Assembly (NCBI RefSeq): GCF_016802725.1 | Contig: NC_052676.1 | Span: 10,046,936 to 10,110,935, forward strand | DNA from: Solenopsis invicta | Taxonomy: Eukaryota > Arthropoda > Insecta > Hymenoptera > Formicidae | Direction: 5' to 3' | Length of the DNA stretch: 64,000 bases | Notes under the pieces: model-generated | Told to the model about the DNA's origin: nothing | Database searches by the model: none | Seen by the model: only the letters and a program-made list of their open reading frames with translations | Translations under genes and position numbers: made by a program | Shown: positions 33,757 to 44,139 of the stretch, one piece after another | How the letters are laid out: each line of letters begins with the position of its first letter | Position numbering within the stretch: position 1 is the stretch's first letter

Positions 33757-34758
33757 TATCATTTAGTTTTAGTTTGACTTTTAATAATGGTGTTACTGCT
33801 GGTTTTTTGTTTCTTTTTCGTTTAATTCTGTTTCAATTACTGAGTTGTTAACAAGTTTTATAGAGTTTTTCTTTTCTTGATTACTTTCTTTACATTTGAA
33901 CCAGCATAGCTGTTCGAAGTGGTATCGTATACTTCTTTTTTTACAGATTGTACAGGGTTTTTTTCTCCCTTTTCCTTTATTTTATGATGTTTTGTATTTT
34001 TATTATTTTCAAATTTTTTTTTGTTGACTAGATATTCTAGTTTTCCAATTTCATTATACAAGTTTTCAGTTGTCGTCAAAGTTTCCCTGTTAATTTTATC
34101 TGACACAAAGTTTGGAAGGCCTGCCGCGATCAAATCTATCAGTGTACCTATATCGATTGATCTTCTTATTTCCAGCAAAAGCTTTTCTTTCTTGATGGCA
34201 TCCAGCAGAGGTCCTGATTGGTATTTGAATAAAAAGGCATATCTAATTGCAGACCATCTTTTATTGGCGTTTGTTTCAATAAAATTTTTTTTCCATCTTC
34301 TCCATTCTGAATCTATTGTAAGTTTCATCATCATACAACTGTACCAATCTCAACTGGTTTTTTCCAAAAACAACTTAAAAATTTCAATTTTTCCTTTATT
34401 TTCCTTTATATTCACATTCTTTTTCAAAATCGTTTACCCATTGGTACGCGTTAGGGTTTTTATTTGAAAATTTTTCAATTGTAAATTTTTCTGCTCTTTT
34501 CCCCAGATTTTGTTGTTCAGGGTCTCGTTGCTTTGTTTCCAATAATTTTTTTAACATTTTTGTTATGGTTTCTTCTAAAGTTTTTTTCACGGATTCAGCA
34601 GCAGTTGTATCTGGTGCCACGCTTTCTTTTAGGAAAAATTCATTGAAGTGTAAGTTTAGTTCTTCATCCAAATAAACTTTACGTAGTTCCTCAGATAACT
34701 TGATTACAATTTTCCTAAATTGATGTCTTTTTGTTAATGTCTTTTTTATCTTAGCCAA
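33757..34758 (-). pseudogene. Gag-like region of the outer element
   Basis: Two frames, 34758-34396 and 34334-33858, read a capsid-like protein with WRRWKKNF (a frequent gag motif in insect Ty3/gypsy elements), a YQSGP..L.AI helix region and ALPNF-like text (AAGLPNFVSDKIN). A Lys-rich C-terminal part follows. No zinc knuckle is evident. The remainder toward the protease (33757-33857) is decayed. Confidence 0.65.
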
Positions 34759-34944
34759 TGCTTATGTTTTTAATAGTTTTGTATGCAAGTTTATTGACTG
34801 CTATTCATCTGGGATAATGAAAGAACGGCCATCCAGTGTATCTATGGAGGTTAGGCACAGTATGTTTAATTTCCCGTCTACCGATTTTCTTATTGTAAAC
34901 CCAAATCTCAATGAGTCCATTTTTCTCATAAACAAAATTGACGT

Positions 34945-35264
34945 TCTATAAGATAACTCTTTATCTTTTGGGAATTAACGAAATTTGACTAAACCCAATA
35001 GCGTTCATGTAAGAACAAAGTATTTACATTTTTTACAAAAGTTCTCACCTTACGAACAAAAAAACTTTTTTCAAAAATCAATTAAAGTTTATTCTCCAAT
35101 CCATCAATTCCCTTGTTTCACAGTCCTTAATTATTCTTTTAGTTGCTCTAGTAATCACTCTTCGTGTATCACCACGTGTTTTCTCCTTCGTACAGAACAA
35201 TCCCTACCTTACCCGCGTTCAGAAGTGCGGCAAGTTCAAATTAAGAAAATATATTTACTTTACA
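34945..35264 (-). repeat. 5' LTR of the outer Ty3/gypsy element
   Basis: Partner of 4145-4487. On the minus strand it starts TGTAAAG at 35264. I could not identify a convincing primer-binding site just inside it (the adjoining minus-strand bases are ACGTCAATTTTG). Confidence 0.75.
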
Positions 35265-35384
35265 CATATATAACACATATATACGTATACATACGTAACA
35301 TACATACGTATGAACATATATGTGCATATATGCTTATATACTATTTATACACCGTATTACAAAATTATTCAGTTTTTAAAAGTT

Positions 35385-36596
35385 TGTAACGATACGCTCC
35401 TCCACCGTCCGCGCGCCTCCGTTCCGTCCACCGAATGACGAACACCGAGCGTAGAGAGAGACCACGTGCGCGCATAGCCGAACTTTGCCATGCAGCCACG
35501 CGGCGACACGCGCGCCGACTGTAGCGTTCCACAACGCTCCCACTCCGGCTTGACCGACTGAGCGCGCGAATTGGCTCGCCCAACCGCGCGTTTGGATATA
35601 TAAGCCGGCAGTAAGAACGCACAGGCAGATCCGTCCGACTACCCGACCTGTCCAATGACTGAGCATTCTCGATTGCTCCCTGAAGACGACCATTCTCGTC
35701 GCTCTCCTGCTCCTTGACGGGCATTCCCGTCGCTATCCTTGGCCGAGTATTCTCAACCAGTCGACTTCGATATCCTCAACGAGCATTCTCGTCATTATCA
35801 CCGGCCGAGCATGCTCGATCAATTACGTCCGAGATCATCGACGAGCATTCTCGTCATTATCACCGGCCGAGCATTCTCGACCAATCGTCATCGTTCTCGA
35901 ATACCTTTGTTGCCGCACCGACACTTGGCCGCAGTCTTGTAACCTAGTCTTCGACAGGGTATCCGCGCTCTGTCGATCGAGCGCCCATTTGCGCAGGGCG
36001 CACTCGGGCGAACCGCGGAGACGAACGTACCAGCTCTCGCACGACCGCGCTAACCAATCCAGTCACGCTCCGCGATTCCCCGATCATACGGGCAAATAAC
36101 CCGCGTAACCGACTGACCCGTATTTTGTAAAGTCATTCTAGTTTTAGTTAGTAAGTTCTTATGTCCAATTAAGTATCGTGAACGCACTTCTAGTCTCCGT
36201 TCGCGCATTAATTCCGTTGCGTATTAGCCATTGTTTTAGGCACCTGCGAGCCGTTCTCTCTCTTTTCCATTTGCTCTATCCGTTCTATTTTACGCTCTAA
36301 TTATTTTGTTAACGATCTTATTCGCAATCTCAGCGACTCGCTTGGTTCGTAATATCATCTCGATAGCAACGGTTTATTTTGTTAGCGACACTATGTTACT
36401 CTACTTTATTTTGTAATAAATCAATTTATATTTTTCCAACTACATCACTGGGTATGATCAGTTCGAACACCTGACTAGCAGTCGGGAGACGCCATAATTG
36501 AATAGCATGGCGACCAACCGACGAGCCTTATCCGGACCGATCCCGAACTTCCCGCACCGCACTGTTCACACCGGGGGAAAATTGCGTACCGTTACA
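35385..36596 (+). mobile_element. Solo LTR 2 (same family as 29779-30967)
   Basis: The 1212-bp unit starts TGTAACGATACGC and ends CCGTTACA. A 4-bp duplication AGTT flanks it (35381-35384 and 36597-36600). A TATA box (GGATATATAAG) occurs near 35594-35604. Near 36485-36515 it contains an inverted motif that recurs outside the LTR at 36930-36960. Minus-strand frames across its GC-rich half are probably not genes. Confidence 0.9.
35655..35885 (+). promoter_or_regulatory. Array of covarying mini-hairpins in solo LTR 2
   Basis: Eight or so units repeat the pattern stem-GAG-(C/T)ATT-CTC-stem, for example GACGAG/CTCGTC with loop CATT, and a variant in which both sides changed together (GACGGG/CCCGTC near 35716-35731). 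Others have degraded stems. Same relative place, after the TATA box, as in solo LTR 1. Confidence 0.8.
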
Positions 36597-36600
36597 AGTT

Positions 36601-36890
36601 TGAAATAAATAATTAAAAAAAACTTCCTATTGTTGTCAAAAGTTGGTTTACAAGAATAAAAAAGTTCAACAATACAAATTAATAATCTAACTAAAAATTG
36701 AAAAAACAAAAACAATACTCATTAAGAAAAAAAGCAATATTAAACAAAACTTAAAGAAATTAAAAAAATACAAAAATGAAAACTATAAAGAATTGCTTGA
36801 AAATATTTCAAATAAAAATTTAAAAATAGTAATTAATAATTAAAAACTACAGATTGTTTAAAAAATTTTAAGTAAATAATAAAAAAATTT
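36601..36890. other. AT-rich sequence
   Basis: Low-complexity A/T-rich DNA between solo LTR 2 and a hairpin element. No gene or repeat is recognised. Confidence 0.5.
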
Positions 36891-36995
36891 TATTATTCAA
36901 TAATAAATTAGACTTAACTAACAGTCAAGAAACGCCATGCTATTCAATTATGGCGTCGCCTAACAGCTAGTTAAATCTAATTTATTATTGAATAA
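36891..36995. repeat. Short hairpin element (105 bp)
   Basis: Inverted ends TATTATTCAATAATAAATTAG and complement (36891-36911 and 36975-36995) enclose a second inverted pair around an ATTCAATTAT core. Another small palindrome, ATCTATC-ATTC-GATAGAT, lies just outside (about 37002-37022). The inner core also occurs in solo LTR 2. It may be a very short MITE. Confidence 0.55.
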
Positions 36996-37025
36996 TGTTA
37001 TATCTATCATTCGATAGATATAATA

Positions 37026-37491
37026 TTATTCTGAATAGTTACGTCATTTAGCATGGCGTCTTTTGTCAATCTTTACAAGACGTAGCAAATAAATAAGAGA
37101 GCAAATGAATGAGAGTAGTAAGTGGTAGGAGAACACATGTGTATAGAAAAATATTTATGTGCTGATCGCAGTGTGGTTTCGTACGTAATTGCCCGTTTTG
37201 AACGGCGAGTTGAACCGCCTTTGTTCACCTTGCGTACTCGATTTGTAATTCGCGAACTATTTCATTTTATAATTCAAAAAGTAAGCTTAAAAGTAAAAAA
37301 AAATTTATTTTAGAATTAAATAAGAAATACGTACTTTTAAAATCACTATAATCGTTCTAAATCACCTTATACAGAACTATTGAAAATGGAGTTAGAACTC
37401 TTAATGTTTTGTAAGTTCTCGCGAAATAGTACATCAATTTTACATACACTTTATTCTTACACAATTATATTTTTAAAAAACTGTGATATAC
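37026..37491. other. AT-rich flank, probable intron
   Basis: No coding signal is visible. If the dynein exon is part of a live gene, this is the beginning of its next intron on the minus strand. Confidence 0.4.
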
Positions 37492-37897
37492 CTCTAATAA
37501 TGGCGTCATCATTATTAATCCTTTTATTGCTTTTTCCAAAATTGTCAGACTACATCGAATTTCTGTCAAAAGAGTATTGTATCTTTCTAATTCTTGTATT
37601 AATACTGTGTTCATCGATTCCATGTACATGATTGGATAATGCCTCAGCGCCTCTTCAATGTTGAATAATTCAGGCATTTTTTTATATATACTCTCTTGCA
37701 TATTCATTAAAATTTCATCTTGCTTTGAAATGTCACCTATGATTACAGCGCCACGTACTGAAGTCACAGAATCAAACAAATTTGTTGCGAGCTCGATATT
37801 ACGTATTATTCCTGCATTGATATGGAGACCAAATACTTCAGGCGATGGATTCAAAGGAATCGACTGTATTTGTTTCACATAATCTTCATAATTATGT
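37492..37897 (-). CDS. Exon of an axonemal dynein heavy chain
   Basis: This 406-bp minus-strand exon is fully open (135 codons after one leading base). Splice signals bound it: acceptor AATTAAATTGCAG before 37897 and donor GTATAT after 37492. The text PEVFGLHINAGI near the start, RHYPIMYMESMNTVLIQELERYN in parts (MNTVLIQELERYN is the diagnostic piece) and LEKAIKGLIMM near the end match the C-terminal motor region of axonemal dynein heavy chains (NTVL.QE..R.N.LL..I..SL..L..AIKGL pattern), most like the inner-arm types. Dynein heavy chains are ATP-driven motors of cilia and sperm flagella. No neighbouring exon is visible, so the adjacent introns are large and full of transposons, or this is an isolated fragment. 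Intact frame and splice sites favour a real exon. Confidence 0.85.
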
Positions 37898-38019
37898 CTG
37901 CAATTTAATTATTAACTTACATAGTTAATTAATGCAATTTGTACAGAAAAAAAGAGAGAACTAATATTATATTAATATCTAACAAACTACAATCTTAATT
38001 TTAATAAAAGATTTTCTGA
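37898..38019. other. Probable intron sequence upstream of the dynein exon
   Basis: Short AT-rich stretch ending at the inverted repeat of the next transposon. Confidence 0.4.
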
Positions 38020-38313
38020 CAAAGGACCCCGCACAAATCTTATAGAAAATGGATCCTGATAGATTTGGTTGAAACTTTGGAAATTTGTAATTTACATGGT
38101 TCTGATGAAAAGCTCTCATTGCCCCAACTTGTTGCATTGAGCCGTTTAGGCTCTAGGGACAATTGAAAATAGAAAATAGATTACATGTAGAAAATCACCT
38201 GATAATGCTTCACTCTTTTATCTTCTTTCCAATCCTCTTTCTCTTTTTTCCTCTTATCCTCTCTTTTCCGCGCGTGCGTACGTGTGTGCGTGTGTGCCTG
38301 CGCGCGTGCGTTA

Positions 38314-38374
38314 CAGCAGAGATGAAGACTTTACAATTTGTCACTTCCGCAGTATTTTCTGACTCTCTCTGCGA
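38314..38374. repeat. CAGCAGAGAT module, copy 3 (damaged)
   Basis: It starts CAGCAGAGATGAAGAC and contains TCACTTCCGCAGTATTTTCTG, cut here to show the match, then ends early in CTCTCTGCG. A long TG run follows at 38385-38460. Confidence 0.65.
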
Positions 38375-38380
38375 GTGTGA

Positions 38381-38384
<4 letters not shown>

Positions 38385-38460
<76 letters not shown>
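38385..38460. repeat. (GT)n microsatellite
   Basis: Uninterrupted GT dinucleotides for about 76 bases, followed by a run of G. Confidence 0.97.
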
Positions 38461-38462
<2 letters not shown>

Positions 38463-38651
38463 GGGGGGGAAGTAAAACAATGAATTAATGTTTACACATT
38501 AATAACATTTGGTATATTATTATGATTTTCTTTTTTGGCCTAAAAACCACCTTGTTTAATAAGAGTGAGAGAAGTTAGAGTGTATTCTCGATTTCGCAAT
38601 GCAAAAAAGTACCACTTATGGATATCATATTGACCGACAGACGATCATGAT

Positions 38652-38858
38652 ATGAATGATGGAATAGATGTTCAGGACAGTCCTCACATCCAAGGTTACT
38701 ACTGCACTTGCAAATCCGGTGCTCAAATTCTGGGTACATGTGCACATAGTAAGTGTTTTATGGTTTATTGGATACGCAATGACACGAACATGTTTGGTAC
38801 TCTTCATCGAGATTTCTTCATACTATTCGCGATGCAGGCCACCGCAAGAAAATCCTGA
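38652..38858 (+). pseudogene. SWIM zinc-finger fragment of a transposase
   Basis: The frame encodes YYCTCKSGAQILGTCAH, a SWIM-type C-x-C-x(n)-C-x-H finger, followed by a helix-like CFMVYWIRND. In many invertebrate transposable elements an almost identical CxCxSGARxxGTCAHxxxxxW motif ends the transposase. Nothing of the catalytic domain is recognisable here. It lies in the centre of the inverted-repeat element 38020-39410. Confidence 0.6.
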
Positions 38859-38920
38859 TAATATATCAAATGTTATTGAAACTCAATTGTTAGTTCATTG
38901 TTCCACCACTCTCCCCCCTC

Positions 38921-38923
<3 letters not shown>

Positions 38924-38953
<30 letters not shown>

Positions 38954-39046
38954 GCACACGCACGCACACACGCACACACGCAAGCACACACGCACACACG
39001 CATACACGCGCGCGCACAAACACACACACACACACACATATTTACA
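38924..39046. repeat. Mixed (CA)n/(CG)n microsatellite
   Basis: Alternating purine-pyrimidine tract of CA, CG and GC dinucleotides. Such a tract can in principle adopt Z-DNA. The open frames across it are artefacts. Confidence 0.9.
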
Positions 39047-39052
39047 CCCACA

Positions 39053-39120
39053 CAGCAGAAAGGGTTTGGAGTCATAAAATACTGAGGAAGTGACGGACCG
39101 TAGGGCACTCATCTCTGCTG
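39053..39120. repeat. 68-bp CAGCAGAGAT module, copy 4
   Basis: Begins CAGCAGAAAG and ends CATCTCTGCTG, 68 bp in the same register as 14011-14078, diverged at several positions (TTTGGAGTCATAAAATACTG shared with one or two changes). CA runs lie on both sides. Confidence 0.7.
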
Positions 39121-39410
39121 TAATGCGCGCGCACGCACAAACGTACGCACGGACACGTACACACATACACACGCAAAAAAGAGAAAAGGAGAGAAAAAAA
39201 GAGAAAAAGAAGTAGGGAGATAGTAGAGAAAAAAGCATTATTTCCTACTCGCAGTTACCTATTTCCTACTTTTAACTGTTCCTCAAGTCCAAACGGCTCA
39301 ATGCATCAAGTTGGGGCAATAAAAGCTTTTCATCAGAATCATGTAAACTACAAAATTTCTAAATTTTAACTAAATCACCCGAAACTTATTTTCCATAAAG
39401 TTTGTACAGA

Positions 39411-39989
39411 GTTTTTTGAGTTTACTGCTTCTTTTTAAATAAAAATCCAGTATTTATTATAGAGTTTTACTCAAATTCTCATTCATCAAAGAATGTGTAA
39501 CTTTTCTCACGGACTCGCATTAGCTCGCCGATTCTAGGATTTGAGGAAGAAAATAATACCGACTTGTTGAAAAAAATAATAGATATTTATTTTAACAAAT
39601 TGAATTGAGTTTTTCACACTCCGTGATAGTACAATAAAATTTATTAATTATGGAAGAGAAGTGATACCTTTGGGACATATGTCCCCTGGCACATTTAATA
39701 TTCGTGGTAAACTTAAAAATAAATTGCTGTGCCGGTAGTCTTATTAATTAACGGAAATTTTTTATATGTCGCGGACTAACGCTAACTTAATATTTACATG
39801 TTTACGCTCGCCTGAGGAGGAGCTAGGAGTGTACGCTCGTCAAGCAGGTAACATTTGGTACAAAACAGAGAAAACCCGAGAATTTTTGTGAAAAAGATCT
39901 AGCGAGTAGAAGCGGGACTTCTGAAGGAAGCCGTCGTCGTTGACGTGATCTTTAATAATTTCTGAAATCAGACTAAATGTTACGGTTTG
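39411..39989. other. Non-coding AT-rich DNA
   Basis: No protein resemblance in either strand. The minus-strand frame 39840-40154 has no recognisable domain and overlaps the repeats that follow. Confidence 0.4.
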
Positions 39990-40690
39990 GGTACGAACGA
40001 GGAAAAGCAGGATAGAATACCAAGTACACCCAGTGCAAAGAAACTGAAAACGTCCCGTACAGAAAGCCAAGTACGTCCAGTGAGAAGTAGACAGAAAACC
40101 GAAAAAGCCTAGTGTAAGGAAACTGAAAACACCCAGCCTGGGTTTTGCGTACACCCGAAGTGTCAGCGCTGGATCAAAGAAGCCAACTGGATTCTCCGGC
40201 CTGGCGCGGTTTCATATTTACACCCGTGGCCCGCACACGTAGCTAGGCCCATGTGATTCCCTCACTATTTGGCTCCGCTTATGCTCACCAGTATCACGCG
40301 TAATGTCGCGTAACTGAATGTGCGAGCAAGACAGAAATACCTCACCTACGTAACAAGGCTATTGCTGTAAATGTAATTAATAATACAAATTCTTTACCAT
40401 TCTTTTAAGGAAATGAAGAGTTGTAACAAGAATCGGTTTAGGAAACATGATCGGATTCGGGAACGAACCAAATTGGCTAGTTAAATGCCAGATAGCAATG
40501 ATCGCATTTGCAGGTTACGATGACATTAACAGAGATTATTTAATCTTTTGTATACACTTAGATGATCAATTAATGTTTATTAAAATAAAATTTATAATAG
40601 CAGACTATCACGGGTACAGGCGAGGAAAAGCAAGATAGAATATCGAGTACACCCGGTGCAAGGAAAGCGAGAACGTTCGGTGAATTCCCT
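39990..40690. repeat. Two diverged copies of a ~75-bp repeat
   Basis: 39990-40065 and 40612-40690 share GAGGAAAAGCA(G)GATAGAATA and GTACACCC(A/G)GTGCAA(A/G)GAAA. Between 40040 and 40140 shorter variants of the phrase (CCAGTG, GAAACTGAAAAC) repeat irregularly. The remainder (40150-40611) is unrecognised. Confidence 0.55.
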
Positions 40691-43080
40691 CCTGGGCCAC
40701 TGTACCCAGTGGTTCCATCGAGGCAACCTACGTTTTACGTTCAGTCGCCTTGATTATTTCATTTCACTATCCAATTTGATAGAGAAGAAGAATTAAGGGA
40801 TGATCCATATGGCAACGGTGATCGCAAGCTATTTGCTGAGCGAGATTCTAGGTCTGACCTTGGCGTGCTTATGCGCAACGCTTTGGCTGCGGCGCGGCGC
40901 TGAGTCAGCACATTGCTCTGGAGGAGTTCTGCGCGGCCAGTAGTGTATCTAGAGGGGGTGCCTCGGCCTCCAACTTTTCTTACCTTAATTGGCCGAGAAG
41001 AATGTCCCCACCATAAGAAAGCGTCTTGTTGTGGCGGTGGGGCTTATGCGTGATATAAAAGATTGCACGCAATTAAGCGTTCCTACCAGCCTACGCATAA
41101 TGCTCCCGATGCCCTCCTGGCATCCGGCCGCCCACCATGACTCCTTCCTTCTTTGCTCTCAACTTGGTTCGATAGCACAGGCACGCGGACTAAAGTCTGT
41201 CGTTAGCACACAGGCGCATTTGCGAATGCACGGAAGGAAACATGTAGAACTATAAGAGCGCGATAAGTGCTTACAGGTCAGCATATTTGTATGTTTGCGT
41301 GACGTGATTGACGCGGCGCTTGGTGTGTTCGCTAGGTGTGTTCAGAGTTTGATTCAGTGCAATTCTGAAACAAAGAGACTAAAACAAAATATTAGAATAC
41401 AATTAAAATTAAAATAAAATTGTGAAAAAGTGCAGATTTTTCAACCGGCGTCGAGAATACTTGACGTCTCGGAAAGGAAACTCCAAATATGCTCGGAGTT
41501 GTCTCACATTGGTAAATGCATGTGTAGGCTGAGATTGGATCGAGAATTATTGATTGAATATTAGATAACCCTAGACTTTAGACTTTTTTTAAAAATAATT
41601 AGTTGCTTTTACTGAGGAAAATTTTAAGAGGTGAAACATCCTTTTAAAGAAAATGTATGGTCAGGGTGATGAATTGTCGTTACGCTGTGGTTTCGTATGT
41701 GAACTTATGCGACAAACCAAAAAATAAGTTTTTTTCTTTCAAAGCGTACATCATCAAAACTATAAGAGATAGGAAAAAATATTTTAATTGTAAATTAAAT
41801 GGCTTGAAGACTACTTTATGACAGTAATAAAAAAATTAAAAAAGTTTTTTATTAACTTTACTTTTCCCACCACTTGTTTATTTTTAAATTTTCATTTTTT
41901 TTTATAAGCAAAATAAAGCTTGTTTTATTACAAATTCAACAATGTATGATAAAGTTATGTTCCAACATACACTTTTTTCAAAAATAATTAATAATATTTC
42001 TGTACGCATGGTTCATGCACCCGCTAGTGGAAGTGTTTCTTTCTAATTTTGACGAGTCTTTAATACGTTGTAGTAATAATAAATAGCAGTAGATAAAACT
42101 AAGAGACAGTATTTTTTATGCATGTTTAAACTTACTTATAGAAGGTAAACAATTTTTTGAAAAAAATGTGTTTTTTTTAGGGTGTATCGTCAAAACTATA
42201 AGAGATGGTTTTTAAAATACTTTTAAATGTCTTTTATTTTAGAACTTAATACGAGAATCAAAAATTAATTAAAATCTCAACAATTTAGTGAGGTACCAAG
42301 TGTGACCAGAAATTATTTGAAAAACAGCTTTAAAAAAAGAATTGATTTTTTATATGTGGTAAGATACTTTAATAAATTCAAATCTTTGGATAAAGCAAAT
42401 ATTGCAATTTTGCAGATCAACTAATATTTTAAATATATGTTTATAATAAACACATGTTTAACATCTAGAATACACATCAGTTATCTTGAAGTTTGGATCA
42501 GTTATCCTTCTAAATGTAAATTGTCAAACAATTGTTATTTTTGCCATCCTTTTGGGAGTACGCACTTTAATTTTCAGATCAGCAGATTTCCTAATTAACA
42601 AAGATAATTAAAGCATCTTAACATAATTCGTCCTAATATGATTTTTTTCTAGTTATTCAATAATATATTGAGTGATTTTATGGTGATTTTGCTTAAGTAG
42701 TTAAGAAATCTTTATATATTTGCTCTTATACATTTCACTGTTTATTTCCCAATTTAAATTTCTTGAAAATAACAGGATTTATAGAAACCTTAAAAAACGA
42801 ATCAAATGTTGTTGAAATAATGCACTTTAACATATGATGCCTTTAAGCAAAATATACAATAAAATGTTCTTACAATATTGTACAGTTTCTTTACGTATGT
42901 CAGTGTTGCAGGCTGTCGTTTGTACACATTACTGTAATTTTCAATCAGTTGCAATTCATTCAGCAATTTAAAAATTGCATCTGCTTAAGCTTGACTCATA
43001 AATAATAATTTTGGGACTCCTAAAAATTTATTCTTCATAATCTTCTTTTTTTTTTTAATAACAAAGTGGAAATCTTTTAA
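40691..43080. other. Unassigned intergenic or intronic DNA
   Basis: AT-rich from about 41400 on, less so before. A sentence-like repeat, TCAAAACTATAAGAGAT, occurs at about 41755-41771 and 42189-42205. A frame at 40989-41255 has no domain. No gene is recognised. Confidence 0.45.
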
Positions 43081-43104
43081 AAATCTTTAGCCTGGCAAAC
43101 AGAA

Positions 43105-43410
43105 ATGTCGGATTCACTGCTGGCAGCTGCAGTTTTCGGTGCTAACAGTTGCATGGGCCCGTCCAACAGTGCCTATCGAATAAAATTGCTTCAAACCATT
43201 TCTGCTGTAACAGAGAAAGGCATGATGACAGACATCGATTTTATATCATCTACGGCTTGGAGTATAACTCCCCAATGTAGCCTACTCTTTAGGTTGGGAG
43301 ACAGGCTAACGGAGATCCAGCCGAGATACGTTAAGTACATAGGTTTCCTCTTCATTGAAAAGGGGGCAGTGGCTACAATCTGGCTTAATTGCCGGATGAC
43401 CGAGATCTGA
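43105..43410 (+). other. Unidentified 101-codon frame
   Basis: Open frame of ordinary amino-acid composition (AVFGANSCMGPSNSAYRIKL near the start). An overlapping minus-strand frame is equally long, so coding is uncertain. I recognise no family. The surrounding GC content is higher than that of its neighbours, suggesting an inserted unit of unknown type from about 43080 to 44140. Confidence 0.2.
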
Positions 43411-43500
43411 GGATAAAACGATCTCAGCATCCGGGCCCAAGGAGTACTAACAGTACTACAAACTGGCCCCACCGCCTGGCCAATTTAAGATTGGCAGCAC

Positions 43501-43576
43501 TGTCCGTCTTCCAACCAAGAAGCCAAAAAGCAGGCAACATTGTCCGTCTTCCGACCAAGAAGCCAAAAAGCAGGCA
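43501..43576. repeat. Two 40-bp tandem repeats
   Basis: TGTCCGTCTTCC(A/G)ACCAAG begins at 43501 and again at 43541, each continuing AAGCCAAAAAGCAGGCA, with only one or two differences. Confidence 0.85.
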
Positions 43577-44139
43577 TCTTCATTAGCCAGAGGACCTAGG
43601 CATATCATGCCCAGATTTCTAGTCCCAGAAGGCTTTCCAGACCCTGCGACTCGCTGCACCGGATAGTCAAGTAAACCCTCTAGCATAGACGTTCCCGAGC
43701 CACATGTGATGGGTGTACTAAAAACCACACACTTCTTTGATTAATGCTCCAGCAAAAAGCTCTTCTGCTCAACCACACCAGTGACAAACGCCTCACTCAT
43801 GGAGACGTCCATCATTAGACAGTCATTTACCAAGATGATCTCTTCCTTTCCCACAGAAGCTGCAAAAACCGTCATCCGTAAAAAAAACCGAAAAGGAGTG
43901 TAACAGACACGTCTAAATGTAAGATGCGCACCACTGGGCTAGTGGTCGCATCGTCGGCTTTTTGCGGCATACAGGACAAGCAGCTTACTGCTGTAATTAG
44001 CCTGTGCGTGATCTTTTGCAGTTGAAGCAGCAGCGGTTTCGATGAACGAGATCAGGGCACCACTGCTGTACATGGTCTTGGGCAAGGCATAAAAAGCACC
44101 GCTATAAACTTTAGAAGCTCGACGCCGGCCAACACTGAC
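43577..44139. other. Unassigned sequence
   Basis: Moderately GC-rich sequence with short open frames and no recognisable protein, RNA or repeat. Confidence 0.35.

Larger units (their letters stand above)
4145..35264 (-). mobile_element. Old Ty3/gypsy-type LTR retrotransposon, host of all nested insertions to 35 kb
   Basis: Two related LTRs (4145-4487 and 34945-35264) in the same orientation bound this element, which reads on the minus strand. From right to left the order is 5' LTR, gag-like, protease, reverse transcriptase, RNase H, integrase, polypurine tract, 3' LTR. Protease-RT-RNase H-integrase is the Ty3/gypsy order. Three insertions split it: hAT at 31163-33748, a solo LTR at 29779-30967 and an errantivirus at 4990-27385. 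Without them it is about 4.9 kb and has no envelope gene. Stops and frameshifts occur throughout. A convincing target-site duplication was not found (flanks TACA and CATA). Confidence 0.85.
38020..39410. mobile_element. DNA transposon with ~145-bp terminal inverted repeats
   Basis: The first ~150 bases (38020-38170) are a diverged reverse complement of the last ~150 (39258-39410). Paired words include TGATGAAAAGC and TTGCCCCAACTTG. Inside, both ends carry a CA/TG microsatellite with a 68-bp module, and the middle holds a SWIM-finger fragment. The terminal inverted repeats and remnant protein indicate a decayed cut-and-paste element; the superfamily is not clear. It lies in the presumed intron of the dynein gene. 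Confidence 0.75.

Noticed and set aside
37122..37313. A downstream dynein exon
   Set aside because: The plus-strand frame lacks dynein motifs, and the minus strand shows no open exon with splice signals here.
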